A DNA stretch of 64,000 nucleotides from Crossiella sp. S99.2 (GCF_023094165.1 NZ_JALMDK010000014.1:1-64000), one strand, 5' to 3'. Positions 17,632 to 25,966 are shown, counted from the first letter of the stretch. Program-made: numbers and translations. Notes: generated by a model not told the origin, from the letters alone.

Positions 17632-19023
17632 ATGGCTTACGGCGCACCAAGCGGGAGTAAAGATTTTCCTTGGCGGGCTCGATACAAGAGGCCCGACGGA
17701 AACCTGGGCAGCAAGTCGGGTTTCCTGACCGAGCGAGAAGCAGAGAACTGGGGCAACGAACAGGAAGCCTTGATTCGACTCAACAGGTGGGTTGATCCGC
17801 GGGTTGCGGAGATGCCCTTCGAGGACTTCGCGGAGGAATGCTACGAATCGTTCGTCGGTCGCCTGTCCAGCACAACTGCCAGCAAGTACCGGATCTACCT
17901 CGATGCCCACCTTATTCCGGAGTGGGGTGAGTGGAGCCTGATCGACATCGCCAGAAGCTACATGATGATCGAGAAGTGGGTGACCGCGCTTCACGAGGAC
18001 TACGCCGACTCGACAGTGGCGGCGATCTTCGCCTACTTCTCCACGATCCTGAACAAGGCGGAGGCGGCACAGATTATTCCGTCCAATCCTTGTCGTCATG
18101 TCAGGGTCACCCGCGGGTTCGCCGTCGACCACCTGGTGGCCTCTCCCGTGCAGGCGCTCCGCGGTGCCATGCGCCTGTATGAGAGCCCGTTGGGGCTGTC
18201 CGGGTTCACCCTGTGCCTGAGTGCCTTCTTCTCAGGTGCGCGCTGGGGGGAACTGGCCGGCGAGCTGCGCAGCGAATACGACCGGGATGGGCAGCGGATC
18301 GGCATCACAGCTCCGCTCAAAGAAGTCGGCGGTGAGCTGACCAAGCGGGGTGTCAACGCCCAGGACGCTCCGGATCTCGCCGAGGCCCTGGCGGAGAAGT
18401 CACGGCCAGGCGGCGCCAAGCGCCGGAAGAAGGGGCGGGCGAAAACCCCGACTTCTGTGCGATGGGTGCAGATGCCGCCGAGCATCGGCTCATTCCTCGA
18501 CCTGCTGCTGGACAGTCATGACTTCCCGTACGTCTTCGTCAGCCCGGAAGGACTGCCGCTGCGGCGAGGGAACTTCCGCCAGCGTTACTGGCGGCCCGCC
18601 TTTGACGGGGCACGTCCTGACACTCCGGGACATCCCGAGCACAGGCCGGCGATCCTGCGCTGGTTCACTTTTCATGAGACGCGGCATTCACACACCACGC
18701 TGCTGACCGAAGCGGGGGTGCCGGAGGTGGCCCGGCGGGCGCGGCTGGGGCAGAAGATGAAGGGCATCGCGAATGTCTATGACCACGTGACACCGGTGAT
18801 GGAGGAGCAGGTGCTGCTCGCGTGCGAGCAGATGTGGGACTCGGCGCTGGCCGGGCTCTACCTCGAGGAGCAGAGGCGCCTGGTGCGCTGGTTCCCCCAT
18901 CTGGAGCAGGTTGTGAACAACGCCACATCCTGGCGGCAAGAGCAGGATCCCCGGGTCGTCGCCATGATTTCGCCATCTCAACACGCACGGACCGCCGGTC
19001 AGATCAACCGGCGGTCCGCTTAG
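17632..19023 (+). CDS. Tyrosine site-specific integrase (left element)
   Basis: A 463-residue phage-type integrase. The N-terminal part (to about 60) is the basic arm-binding domain (RYKRPDGNLGSKSGFLTERE). A SAM-like core-binding domain follows (about 62-150), then the catalytic domain. Catalytic residues: Arg204 in SGARWGEL, Lys near 230, His348 and Arg351 in HETRH, and nucleophile Tyr383 in NVYDHVTP. The position usually held by the third His (LGH) is Gln374 (LGQ), an unusual but tolerated substitution. The gene points at, and ends 17 bp before, the 3' end of tRNA-Val(GAC), so that tRNA is the probable attB. Start ATG 17632 follows AGAAGG. Confidence 0.92.
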   Translation: MAYGAPSGSKDFPWRARYKRPDGNLGSKSGFLTEREAENWGNEQEALIRLNRWVDPRVAEMPFEDFAEECYESFVGRLSSTTASKYRIYLDAHLIPEWGEWSLIDIARSYMMIEKWVTALHEDYADSTVAAIFAYFSTILNKAEAAQIIPSNPCRHVRVTRGFAVDHLVASPVQALRGAMRLYESPLGLSGFTLCLSAFFSGARWGELAGELRSEYDRDGQRIGITAPLKEVGGELTKRGVNAQDAPDLAEALAEKSRPGGAKRRKKGRAKTPTSVRWVQMPPSIGSFLDLLLDSHDFPYVFVSPEGLPLRRGNFRQRYWRPAFDGARPDTPGHPEHRPAILRWFTFHETRHSHTTLLTEAGVPEVARRARLGQKMKGIANVYDHVTPVMEEQVLLACEQMWDSALAGLYLEEQRRLVRWFPHLEQVVNNATSWRQEQDPRVVAMISPSQHARTAGQINRRSA

Positions 19024-19037
19024 CTGCATATATATCT

Positions 19038-19111
<74 letters not shown>

Positions 19112-19112
19112 G

Positions 19113-19184
19113 AGGCGGAGGCGGGAATCGAACCCGCGTACAGGGCTTTGCAGGCCCTTGCCTAAGCCACTCGGCCACTCCGCC
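19113..19184 (-). tRNA. tRNA-Cys (anticodon GCA)
   Basis: The reverse complement has acceptor stem GGCGGAG/CTCCGCC, anticodon loop TGCAAAG with GCA, and T-arm GCGGGTTCGATTCCCGC. It sits one base from tRNA-Val(GAC) in the same orientation, so the two are probably cotranscribed. Confidence 0.95.
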
Positions 19185-19254
19185 GTTCCCTGTCAGACTT
19201 CCGATCCGAAGATCGTGATCCTCCAGAGGTCCGGCCCGTGAACGAGCCGCCCAG

Positions 19255-19327
19255 AGCGGATGACGGGATTCGAACCCGCGACCCTCACCTTGGCAAGGTG
19301 ATGCGCTACCAGCTGCGCTACATCCGC
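19255..19327 (-). tRNA. tRNA-Gly (anticodon GCC)
   Basis: The reverse complement has acceptor stem GCGGATG/CATCCGC, anticodon stem-loop CACCTTGCCAAGGTG with GCC, and T-arm GCGGGTTCGAATCCCGT. It is the first gene of the Gly-Cys-Val transcript, 70 bp upstream of tRNA-Cys. Confidence 0.95.
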
Positions 19328-19487
19328 GTGCGTTCGGCCTGGCGAAGTTTCCGTGCTGCTTCCCCCTGTGTTACCGGGGGTTTTCGCTCTTGCCGTCCAA
19401 CGAGGAGAACCTTATCCGACGAGGGGGATCCGGATCAAATCGGGGGGTCCCCCACCGCGGGCGCGCGCCGCACCGCGCGCCGTTTCC

Positions 19488-19913
19488 TCAGCTCAGGTCG
19501 TTGGAGAGCAGCTGGGAGAGGGCCTCGTCCATGTTGACCCACAGGTTCTCGTTGCCCGGGGCGGCCAGGTCGTAGGTCCGGTCCAGGAAGTCGGCCAGCT
19601 CCTGCGCGGAGGCCTCGAACATGGCGTGGCCGGACGGGGAGCTGAGTTCGATCACGACGACCTCGGGGTCGTCCACGGCAGGGCGGATGCGGACGTCGCC
19701 GTCACCCGCGTCGGCGATCAGGCCGTCGGCGAGCAGGTCACGGGAGAAGACCCAGTCGACCCAGCCGGTGCGCCCGGTCCGGAACGCGGCCACCACCGCG
19801 TACGGGTCACGGGTGTCGTAGCGAAGCTCGACCTGCACCGGGACCGCGGGGGTCCGCGGGGCCAGAAGATCGAAGACCGCCGTGGAGCGGAGGGTCACAT
19901 GGTCGTTGCGCAT
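19488..19913 (-). CDS. SsgA-family sporulation/cell-division regulator
   Basis: A 141-residue protein of the SsgA/SsgB family. It has the hallmark VPVQVELRYDTRDPYAVVAA, FSRDLLADGLIADAGDGDVRI, SPSGHAMFEASAQELADFLD and RTYDLAAPGNE segments over its whole length. SsgB-like members localise to the future septum and recruit FtsZ in sporulating hyphae; others influence autolysis and DNA segregation. Which paralogue this is cannot be told from sequence alone, though its size and position beside tRNAs suggest a core-genome copy. Start ATG at 19913. Such a gene argues that the host is a morphologically complex actinomycete. Confidence 0.88.
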   Translation of the reverse strand: MRNDHVTLRSTAVFDLLAPRTPAVPVQVELRYDTRDPYAVVAAFRTGRTGWVDWVFSRDLLADGLIADAGDGDVRIRPAVDDPEVVVIELSSPSGHAMFEASAQELADFLDRTYDLAAPGNENLWVNMDEALSQLLSNDLS

Positions 19914-20134
19914 CGTCGCCCGCCTTTCTGCACTGCTGCCGTTGCCTGCCGCCCTGGGAACGGCCGTGCGATGTATTTGTGACGCGAGAGTGGCCAGTTG
20001 CGCTCGCCTATTGTCGATAGATCACCCATCCGGGGCAGAACTACTTCGGTGGGCGACCAGAATGTTGCGCTGAGTGGTCAGTCATCGTCTCTGGATTTTG
20101 CGTCGAGGTCTAGCCTGAACCGGTCCGCGCCCTC

Positions 20135-20824
20135 GTGCGAACGCTGGATGTGAGGAACCCCTTGGTTGCTGATCGGCCGAGATCCCCGGCTGCACGGCTC
20201 GACCACGCTAGCACCGCCGCCCAGACCGGCAGGCCCGCCGGAGGAGTGACCGATGGCGAGCTTGTCACCCGGTTGGCGGAAGGCGACCGCGTAGCGTTCG
20301 CAACCCTGTACGACCGGTACTGCCGACAGGCGTACTCGTTGGCCAAACGTGTCTGTGTTGATACCCAGCTCGCCGAAGACGTGGTCCAGGAGGCTTTCCT
20401 CACGTTGTGGCGGGATCCCGGCCGCTATCAGGAGCAGCGCGGCAGCGTGTCCACCTGGCTGCTGACGGTGGTGCACCACCGCGCGGTGGACGCGGTGCGC
20501 AGGGAGAACACCCAGCGCAAACGATCGGCCGCGCAGGCCGAACAGGCCCTGGTCAGCGAGCAGGAGCACCCCGGAGCCGACATCGCGGCGATCACCGGCG
20601 TGCTCGGCGAGAAGGTGCGCGACGCCCTGCACGAGCTGACCGGCGAACAGCGGGAGGTGGTCGTGCTGGCCTACTACGGGGGCTACACCCAGTGCGAGGT
20701 CTCGGCGCTGACCGGTGTCCCGCTCGGCACGGTGAAATCACGCATGTTCGCCGCGGTGCGCAGGCTGCGCACCCTGCTGACCGGCGGGAACGAACAGGAC
20801 CGGGATCTCGGGGAGCAGCGGTGA
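20135..20824 (+). CDS. ECF sigma factor (SigK-like)
   Basis: Region 2 (GDRVAFATLYDRYCRQAYSL then AEDVVQEAFLTLWRDPGRY) and region 4 (VRDALHELTGEQREVVVLAY then CEVSALTGVPLGTVKSRMFA) are textbook ECF. The length, 229 residues, is normal. Start is uncertain: GTG 20135, GTG 20150 and TTG 20162 (after TGAGGAA) are all in frame. The anti-sigma gene starts 4 bp before its stop (GTGA overlap), so the pair is translationally coupled. As in other SigK/RskA-type pairs, the sigma factor is probably held inactive at the membrane until a signal releases it. Confidence 0.9.
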   Translation: MRTLDVRNPLVADRPRSPAARLDHASTAAQTGRPAGGVTDGELVTRLAEGDRVAFATLYDRYCRQAYSLAKRVCVDTQLAEDVVQEAFLTLWRDPGRYQEQRGSVSTWLLTVVHHRAVDAVRRENTQRKRSAAQAEQALVSEQEHPGADIAAITGVLGEKVRDALHELTGEQREVVVLAYYGGYTQCEVSALTGVPLGTVKSRMFAAVRRLRTLLTGGNEQDRDLGEQR

Positions 20825-21675
20825 ACACGGAGTACCGGGGCCAGGACTGCCCCCATGAGGAACTGGCGACCGGCTGGGCGCTGCACGTGCTGGAACCGGC
20901 CGAGGTGGCCGAGTTCGAGGCGCACCTGCCCGGCTGCCCGCGCTGCCAGGACGTGGTCGCGGCCACCCAGGAGGTCAGCGCCGAACTCGGTCGCGGTGTC
21001 CCGCAAGAAGATCCACCGGTCCACCTTCGGGCGAACCTGCTCGCCCGAATCGACCAAGAACCCCAGGTGTCCGCCCGCCCGGACGGCCATTCCGGCGGTA
21101 TCGCCGAAGCGTCGTCAACGGTCGGCGAACGGCAGCCTGATGACGAACTTTCGATCCGGCGAAGCGCCCGGAAGTCAGCCCGACCGGGCAACCGGCGGAC
21201 CCTGCTCGCCATCGCCGCCTCGGTGCTCGCCGTGGTCGCCATCGGCGGACTGGGCATCCGGGTCGTCCAACTCGGCGCCGAACGCGACGCCGAGGCAGGC
21301 CGCTCCGCCGCGCTGGCCAAGGCCGTGCAACTGATCGGCGACCCCAACATGCGCCGGGCCCTCATCGGCGCCGCCGGCGACGGTCACCCGGTGGCGATGG
21401 TGGTCGCCGCGGGCAACCGGGGCGTGCTGGTCCCGATGGACCTCCCGGCCAACGACCAGACCAAGCAGACCTACGTGCTCTGGGGCGTCGCCGGCGCGGG
21501 CCGGGCCCCACAGGCCCTGGGCGCCTTCGACGTGGCAGGCCCGGAATCCGAGCCCAGGACCGTAAGCTGGCCCGACAACGCGCCGCAGTTCACCGGGTAC
21601 GCGGTGTCCCTGGAGAACGGGCGTGCCGCACCCACGACCCCGACCACCGTCGTGGGCCAAGGAAACCTGGAGTAG
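20821..21675 (+). CDS. Membrane anti-sigma factor (RskA/zinc-finger type)
   Basis: A 284-residue protein. The N terminus has a zinc-binding anti-sigma domain: HEELATGWALHVLEPAEVAE, then the HLPGCPRC motif giving the His-x3-Cys-x2-Cys set. A linker is followed by one membrane helix at about 120-142 (TLLAIAASVLAVVAIGGLGI). An extracytoplasmic RskA-like domain then includes PANDQTKQTYVLWGV. It should bind the co-encoded sigma factor in the cytoplasm and release it after signal-driven proteolysis. The GTG start at 20821 overlaps the sigma stop. Confidence 0.88.
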   Translation: MNTEYRGQDCPHEELATGWALHVLEPAEVAEFEAHLPGCPRCQDVVAATQEVSAELGRGVPQEDPPVHLRANLLARIDQEPQVSARPDGHSGGIAEASSTVGERQPDDELSIRRSARKSARPGNRRTLLAIAASVLAVVAIGGLGIRVVQLGAERDAEAGRSAALAKAVQLIGDPNMRRALIGAAGDGHPVAMVVAAGNRGVLVPMDLPANDQTKQTYVLWGVAGAGRAPQALGAFDVAGPESEPRTVSWPDNAPQFTGYAVSLENGRAAPTTPTTVVGQGNLE

Positions 21676-21741
21676 GCGCTGAGCACCACCTCCGAACAAC
21701 CCGAGTCAGCGGGCTTCACCAAGGAAGGCGCCCAGCCGCAC

Positions 21742-22149
21742 GTGCTGGACCGCCTCGCCCAACGCTGGGGCTTCGCCGCCAAGATCCGCGGCAACCCCAC
21801 CCTGCGACTCCTCTTCCGCATCGCCGTAGGCGTGGTCGGCGGCCTGGTGCTCGCCCTCGGCGTCGTGCTGATCCCCTACCCGGGCCCAGGCTGGCTGGTC
21901 GTCTTCGCCGGCCTGGCCATCCTGGCCACCGAGTTCTCCTGGGCGGGCAAGGCCCTCGCCTTCGCCAAGTCCAAGTACGACGCCTGGACCCACTGGCTGC
22001 GCCGCCAGCACTGGGCCGTCCGCTGGGGCGTCCTGGCCGCCACCGGCCTCATCGTCCTGCTCACCCTGTGGCTGCTCAACGTCTTCGGCATGATCGCCGG
22101 CTGGTTTGACCTGGACATCTCCTGGCTGCGGACCCCGTTTTCGCGCTAG
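21742..22149 (+). CDS. PGPGW-family small membrane protein
   Basis: A 135-residue integral membrane protein with the diagnostic segment IPYPGPGWLVVFAGLAILAT. There are three probable helices (about 24-45, 50-68 and 94-115) joined by a basic cytoplasmic loop. It matches the actinobacterial PGPGW family (TIGR02611-type), whose function is not established. Start GTG 21742 follows AAGGAAGG. A CTG at 21679, eight bases after GGAGT, is also in frame and would add 21 residues. It lies 66 bp after the anti-sigma gene, so it may be cotranscribed. It is the last protein gene of the chromosomal core before tRNA-Val(CAC). Confidence 0.82.
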   Translation: MLDRLAQRWGFAAKIRGNPTLRLLFRIAVGVVGGLVLALGVVLIPYPGPGWLVVFAGLAILATEFSWAGKALAFAKSKYDAWTHWLRRQHWAVRWGVLAATGLIVLLTLWLLNVFGMIAGWFDLDISWLRTPFSR

Positions 22150-22205
22150 CGAGTGGATCGTGTAATGTTCTTCCTGCCCGGCCGGAAGGCAGGGCGGGAA
22201 GACCC

Positions 22206-22277
22206 GGGCGATTAGCTCAGCGGGAGAGCACTTCGTTCACACCGAAGGGGTCACTGGTTCGATCCCAGTATCGCCCA
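22206..22277 (+). tRNA. tRNA-Val (anticodon CAC)
   Basis: Acceptor stem GGGCGAT/ATCGCCC, D-arm TTAGCTCAGCGGGAGAGC, anticodon stem-loop CTTCGTTCACACCGAAG with CAC, T-arm CACTGGTTCGATCCCAGTA. The three bases after the discriminator are CCG, so CCA is not encoded, unlike tRNA-Val(GAC). This fits replacement of the 3' flank by an integrated element. The integrase of that element begins just downstream. Confidence 0.95.
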
Positions 22278-22279
22278 CC
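22251..22279 (+). other. Putative attachment site of the right element (3' end of tRNA-Val(CAC))
   Basis: The T-arm and acceptor end of tRNA-Val(CAC), with a convergent tyrosine integrase 116 bp beyond, is the expected attL. I found no second copy elsewhere in the window, so the right end of the element probably lies beyond 64 kb or is diverged. Confidence 0.5.
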
Positions 22280-22295
22280 GCCGGTTATACCTGGT

Positions 22296-22334
22296 CAGAT
22301 GGCCTGTCGATGATCTTCATCGGCAGGCCATCTG
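22296..22334. terminator. Bidirectional hairpin between tRNA-Val(CAC) and the right integrase
   Basis: CAGATGGCCTGTCGATGA and TCATCGGCAGGCCATCTG pair over 18 positions with one G-T wobble and a 3-base loop. It lies between the convergent tRNA gene and integrase gene and would stop both transcripts. No U-run follows. Confidence 0.65.
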
Positions 22335-22394
22335 CCATTGTGGGGAGCAAATGGGGAGCACGGCCTCCTGACCACTTCCGCGAATCCGAAGTGG

Positions 22395-23537
22395 TCACGC
22401 CGCATCACACCCCAGCCCCGGACTCCGTCTCCACATCCAGCCGCCGTCCTGTTCCCACCGCCGCTGCAGCTTCGCCAGCATCTGCTCGATCATCAGATCC
22501 GTGACATGCGAGTAGTCGTCGTCGACGTCCTTGCGCTTGTGCCCCAGGCGAATCAACCGCAGGATGCGCGGCACAGTGTCTTCGATCAACCAGGTCGCGT
22601 GCGTGTGCCGCAGGTCGTGGAAGTGCATCTCCTCATTGAGCGGCTGCCAGTCCTTGTCTTTGTCCCCGGCCAAGGAGGGAAGCCAGACCCTGCGGCGGAA
22701 GTTGGACCGCCGGTGCAGCCCGCCGTGGGCCCCGGTGAAGACGAACCTCGAGTCGGGATTGCGCTCCCGGTGCTCGGCCAACTGCGTCGTCAGAAACGGC
22801 GGCAGGTGCACCGTCCGTGCACTGGCCGGGGTCTTCGGCGGGCCGAGCTCCAGCTTGCCGTTCACCTCGTGCAGGGCCCCGAAATTCGGGTCGACCTCGA
22901 TGCGCGGATCCTCATCGAGGTAGGTGCGGATCCACTGCAGCCCGGCCAACTCGCCCCACCGCAGTCCGGTGTAGGCATCGGTGATGGTCATCAGTCCGGC
23001 GTCCGGTTCCATCCGACCGGCCAGGGCGTCGACCTCGTCGGTGGTGGCGTGTGGCCGCTCGGGGCGGTCGTTGAAGTTGATGCGCAGCTTCCGGCACGGG
23101 TTCGACCCGATCAGCTGCTCGTCGACGGCCTCGCCAAGGATTGCCGAGAACAGCACCAGGATGTCCTTGGCACTCTTGTCCGCCAACACCGGGCGCAGCT
23201 TTTTGTTCACCCACCCCTTGACCTCGATGCGCTGGATGTCCCCCAGCGCGGTACCGGTCCACCGGGGCATGATGTGGTTACGGATATGAGAGTCGTAGGT
23301 CGTCCACGTCACCTCGGCGACGTGATGCGCCTCCGTCCACTTGCGAATCCACTCATCGATCGTGGTCTGCGCCAGCCGAGGGTCGGGGAACCGGTGCCGC
23401 CGCTGGTCAGACTCGATGTCAGCCGCACGGTTGTCCGCCTCCACCTGGGTGACGAAGCCGCTCTCGGTGAAGATCGTTCCATCGTCCAGGCGATACCGGA
23501 CACGGAAACCATCTCCCCGTTTTTCTACCCATGCCAT
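22395..23537 (-). CDS. Tyrosine site-specific integrase (right element)
   Basis: A 380-residue integrase. The N-terminal AP2-like arm-binding domain (MAWVEKRGDGFRVRYRLDDG) is followed by a core-binding domain (about 58-150) and a complete catalytic set: Arg193 in TGLRWGEL, Lys235, His307 and Arg310 in HFHDLRHTH, His333 in LGH, Tyr342 in DYSHVTD. The frame stays open upstream to 24116, but that extension is Arg/Cys/Pro-rich shadow sequence, so the ATG at 23537 is used. The gene reads toward tRNA-Val(CAC), as expected for an integrase next to its attachment site. It is related in layout to the left integrase but clearly a different enzyme. Confidence 0.92.
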   Translation of the reverse strand: MAWVEKRGDGFRVRYRLDDGTIFTESGFVTQVEADNRAADIESDQRRHRFPDPRLAQTTIDEWIRKWTEAHHVAEVTWTTYDSHIRNHIMPRWTGTALGDIQRIEVKGWVNKKLRPVLADKSAKDILVLFSAILGEAVDEQLIGSNPCRKLRINFNDRPERPHATTDEVDALAGRMEPDAGLMTITDAYTGLRWGELAGLQWIRTYLDEDPRIEVDPNFGALHEVNGKLELGPPKTPASARTVHLPPFLTTQLAEHRERNPDSRFVFTGAHGGLHRRSNFRRRVWLPSLAGDKDKDWQPLNEEMHFHDLRHTHATWLIEDTVPRILRLIRLGHKRKDVDDDYSHVTDLMIEQMLAKLQRRWEQDGGWMWRRSPGLGCDAA

Positions 23538-23673
23538 TGTTTGCCGCCTTCGCGAAAGAATGGATATGGCTGCACCTAAGAATCGGCACAGCCATATCGA
23601 CGCTCCGTTGCCGGAAAAGCGCAACCCAAATGTGTTCACTGGCCAGAGAGGCTCGTGTGTTGCAGGCGTCGTG

Positions 23674-24195
23674 TCAGAGGGAGTCGGTACGGCCTCGCCC
23701 CCGAGGTCGCTCTGGACGACGTGGACGTGCACCGGGAACGGGAATCGTGCGCCGGGTGGTCTCTGCCGGGCGGGCGGCGTCGGCCAGGATCTGTTCCAGG
23801 TCGAGGCGGGAGAAGCGCAGGTGCTTGCCCAGGAAGGTGCACGGCACTTGGCGGCAGGCCGCGCGCCGCCGCAGCCACGACTCCCGCACCTGCAACAGCG
23901 CCGCCGCTTGCGCCGGGGTACACAGCAACGGCACCGAATCACCCGCCGCCTGGGCCGCATCCGGCCAGCGTCCGGCCGCCCCGCCGTCCCCGCCCAAACC
24001 ACTGTGCGCGGACGGCTGCGGCGAAGCAGAAGATGCCGATGTCTGGGTCGGCGCGATGCTGCCGCCGGACCTGCCGGTTCCCGCTCCTGACTGTGGCGAG
24101 ACTGGATAATCCTCACGCCGGAGCTCGTCAGTCACCTCGGTTTGCAGTGCGGTGATGGCCTCGACGGTCCACCCGTCCGGGTAATGCGCGGACAT
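23674..24195 (-). CDS. Excisionase-like helix-turn-helix protein (right element)
   Basis: A 173-residue protein. After about 85 residues of low-complexity linker comes an HTH_17/excisionase module: LLCTPAQAAALLQVRESWLR, CRQVPCTFLGKHLRFSRLDL, EQILADAARP. It lies about 140 bp upstream of the right integrase on the same strand, mirroring the Xis-Int order of the left element. The start is ATG 24195; the N-terminal part overlaps the degenerate methyltransferase remnant, so the true start could be a later codon. Probable role: directing excision of the element. Confidence 0.7.
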   Translation of the reverse strand: MSAHYPDGWTVEAITALQTEVTDELRREDYPVSPQSGAGTGRSGGSIAPTQTSASSASPQPSAHSGLGGDGGAAGRWPDAAQAAGDSVPLLCTPAQAAALLQVRESWLRRRAACRQVPCTFLGKHLRFSRLDLEQILADAARPAETTRRTIPVPGARPRRPERPRGRGRTDSL

Positions 24196-24600
24196 CAGGC
24201 CACCCCCCGATCCGGGGCACGCTCGCCTCGGAGGTCGCCGGCGGCGGGAGCACCTGCTGCGACCGCGGCGGTCGGAAACCCACCCCCACCCGTCGCCCTG
24301 CCGTGCCTGTGCCCGAAGCCCTCGGCGTCGGCAGCAACTGCAACCGGTCCAACTGCGACGGGCCGCCCTGTCTGCTGGCTGCCGAGATGCCGTTGGAGGA
24401 ACCGTCGTGTGCGGTCGGCGTCGGCAGCATCTCCGCCTCCGTACTCAACAGCCCCGGCACAGGGCCAGGCGCACACAAACATTCGCTCCCGGAGGTGGGC
24501 CGCGCCGATGTCAGCGGCGCGGACGCAATGCCAGAGCGCGTCATACCCTGCTTCGGCCAGGTCGCCGAGTACACGGTGGAGACCACCGTGTACTCGGCGA
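24128..24600 (-). pseudogene. Frameshifted, truncated DNA cytosine methyltransferase remnant
   Basis: Two minus-strand frames carry pieces of one C5-cytosine methyltransferase. The first, just inside the palindrome, reads HRVLGDLAEAGYDALWHCVR then AADIGAAHLRERMFVCAW, matching the segment after the catalytic loop that ends in the conserved RxRxF-type motif. Shortly after, the resemblance jumps to another frame with LLSTEAEMLPTPTAHDG and LQLLPTPRASG, typical of the C-terminal part of such enzymes in actinobacterial elements. The N-terminal half with the catalytic Pro-Cys is missing, cut off at the inverted repeat at 24562-24600. So it is a dead fragment with at least one frameshift. The exact shift point is not certain. 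Confidence 0.65.
24562..24600. repeat. Perfect 18-bp inverted repeat with 3-base loop
   Basis: TCGCCGAGTACACGGTGG (24562-24579), AGA, then CCACCGTGTACTCGGCGA (24583-24600). The palindrome lies exactly where minus-strand methyltransferase homology begins and plus-strand integrase homology begins, back to back. It may be a rearrangement junction or a fold-back duplication of a methyltransferase segment. Confidence 0.85.
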
Positions 24601-25052
24601 ATCACGGCAACGTCCACCTCGGCGACCGACGCCTCGCCATCGCCTGAACAACTCGGCCGCTCGACGAGCCGACCCACCACGTCCTGCTCGGCTGGCTCGA
24701 TCACCGGCGCGATCGCTGGCCGCACACCGCCAACCCGCACCTGTTGATCAGCAACGACAGCGCGCTCCACCATGGTCCGGTCAGCGCCACCTGGATCCTC
24801 TACCTGCGCGGCCAACCGGCCACGCTGGAACGGCTGCGCATCGACCGGCAGCTCGAGGAAGCTCTCGCCAGCGGCGGTGATCCGCTGCGTGTCCCGTCGA
24901 TCTTCGGTGTCTCGCAGACCACCGCAATCCGCTACGCGCTCACCGCGCAGCGACTCCTCAAGGACGATCATGCCACCACGCCCTCGGAATCCTTGCAAAC
25001 CCAAGTGTCCGACCGCCACAATGGCGCCGATGCGCGCTTGGGTTCCTCCTGA
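24601..25052 (+). pseudogene. C-terminal remnant of an actinobacterial integrase/recombinase
   Basis: On the plus strand, the frame around a TGA at 24645-24647 and downstream reads TTRPLDEPTHHVLLGWLDHR, RRDRWPHTANPHLLIS, HHGPVSATWILYLRGQPATL, ERLRIDRQLEEALASGGDPL, FGVSQTTAIRYALTAQRLL. This is the characteristic C-terminal part of large actinobacterial tyrosine recombinases (ATLERLRIDRQLEEA...DPLxLxxxFG...TAIRYAxxARxLL). There is no N-terminal domain, and the frame is interrupted by the TGA, so it is a decayed fragment. Its 3' end overlaps the tail of the opposite-strand methyltransferase gene. It records an earlier integration event here. Confidence 0.6.
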
Positions 25053-25966
25053 ATACGCTGGGATTTCTGGGAACCCACGGACTTTTGCGGGGCCTGCAGG
25101 ATGAGCAGGTCTTCGTGGGCGATCACCCATGCCGGGACGCCGCGGGCACGGAGTTTGCGGACGTAGTCGAGCTGGAAAAACGACGAGCGCGGCACCAAGC
25201 GTCCGTCGCGCACCCCGGCCAGCAAGGCCACACATCGCTGTACCGGTTGCAGACCTGCGGTGATCGCCGCGTCCAGGGTCAGGGACGGGAAGTCGAGGAG
25301 TTCGCCGTCCTGTCGGAAGGGGCGGGTGGTGATCGCGACGATCCCACCGGGCCGCAGCAGCGGGAGCGCGGTGCGGAGGATCTCGGTGAAGGCGCCCAGC
25401 AGGTGGTGCACGCTGCGGTGGGCGAGGTTGCCGCGGTCGTGGCCGTAGGTGTGGTCGAACTTCTGCACGCCGTGGCTGTGGTCGTTGCGGACGTGCCCGT
25501 GCAACGACGGCCCGTACGGCGGGGAGGTCAGCAGCAACGCGAGCTGACCGGCGTACTGCTCGGCCAGCTGCGGCAGGACATGACGGGCATCGCCTTGGAC
25601 GACGTGGCCGGTGCCGGGGGCGCCGAGTTGCGCAGCCAGGGCCAGGTTGGCCTGGGCCAGCTCAGCCCAGCGTGGTTCGTACTCCACCCCCAGGGCGTGA
25701 CGGCCAGCGTGGACGGCTTCCACGAGGGTGGTGCCGATTCCGCACATCGGGTCGCCCACGAGGTCGCCGGGGGTGGTGAACCTGGTAATGGCGTGGCGGG
25801 CGATCGCGGGCAGCATCTTGGCCGGGTGGGCTGCGCTGCCGGGAACGTAGCGGTCTCGGCGTTGGGTGCGGGCGACCTGTTGCGCGGTAGGCCACACCGA
25901 GACCGGCAGCTGCTCGAACAACTCACGGTCCCCGCGGCGGGGTGGTGTGCGGCGGGGCTGTGTCAC
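24968..25966 (-). CDS. DNA methyltransferase with SPPY motif (N4-cytosine / N6-adenine type)
   Basis: A 332-residue protein. SAM-binding motif I is DPMCGIGTTLVEA (72-84), followed by GVEYEPRWAELAQANL. The catalytic motif IV is TSPPYG (147-152). The order I then IV is that of alpha/gamma-type or TRM11-like amino-methyltransferases. The GTG start at 25966 overlaps the upstream gene's stop (GTGA), so the two are coupled. The frame continues upstream as arginine-rich shadow sequence and is rejected. The last 40 residues (from QAPQKSVGSQ) overlap an integrase remnant on the other strand and may be altered. No restriction enzyme is adjacent, so it is probably an orphan methylase protecting or regulating the element. 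Confidence 0.82.
   Translation of the reverse strand: MTQPRRTPPRRGDRELFEQLPVSVWPTAQQVARTQRRDRYVPGSAAHPAKMLPAIARHAITRFTTPGDLVGDPMCGIGTTLVEAVHAGRHALGVEYEPRWAELAQANLALAAQLGAPGTGHVVQGDARHVLPQLAEQYAGQLALLLTSPPYGPSLHGHVRNDHSHGVQKFDHTYGHDRGNLAHRSVHHLLGAFTEILRTALPLLRPGGIVAITTRPFRQDGELLDFPSLTLDAAITAGLQPVQRCVALLAGVRDGRLVPRSSFFQLDYVRKLRARGVPAWVIAHEDLLILQAPQKSVGSQKSQRIQEEPKRASAPLWRSDTWVCKDSEGVVA

Noticed and set aside
22395..24116. A 573-residue version of the right integrase with a 190-residue N-terminal extension
   Set aside because: The extension is Arg/Cys/Pro-rich and overlaps the excisionase gene in another frame; the protein from ATG 23537 has the normal integrase N terminus.
24195..25235. One 346-codon minus-strand frame as a single gene
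   Set aside because: Only a part near 24450-24600 resembles a methyltransferase; the rest is the shadow of the plus-strand integrase remnant and the methyltransferase frame.
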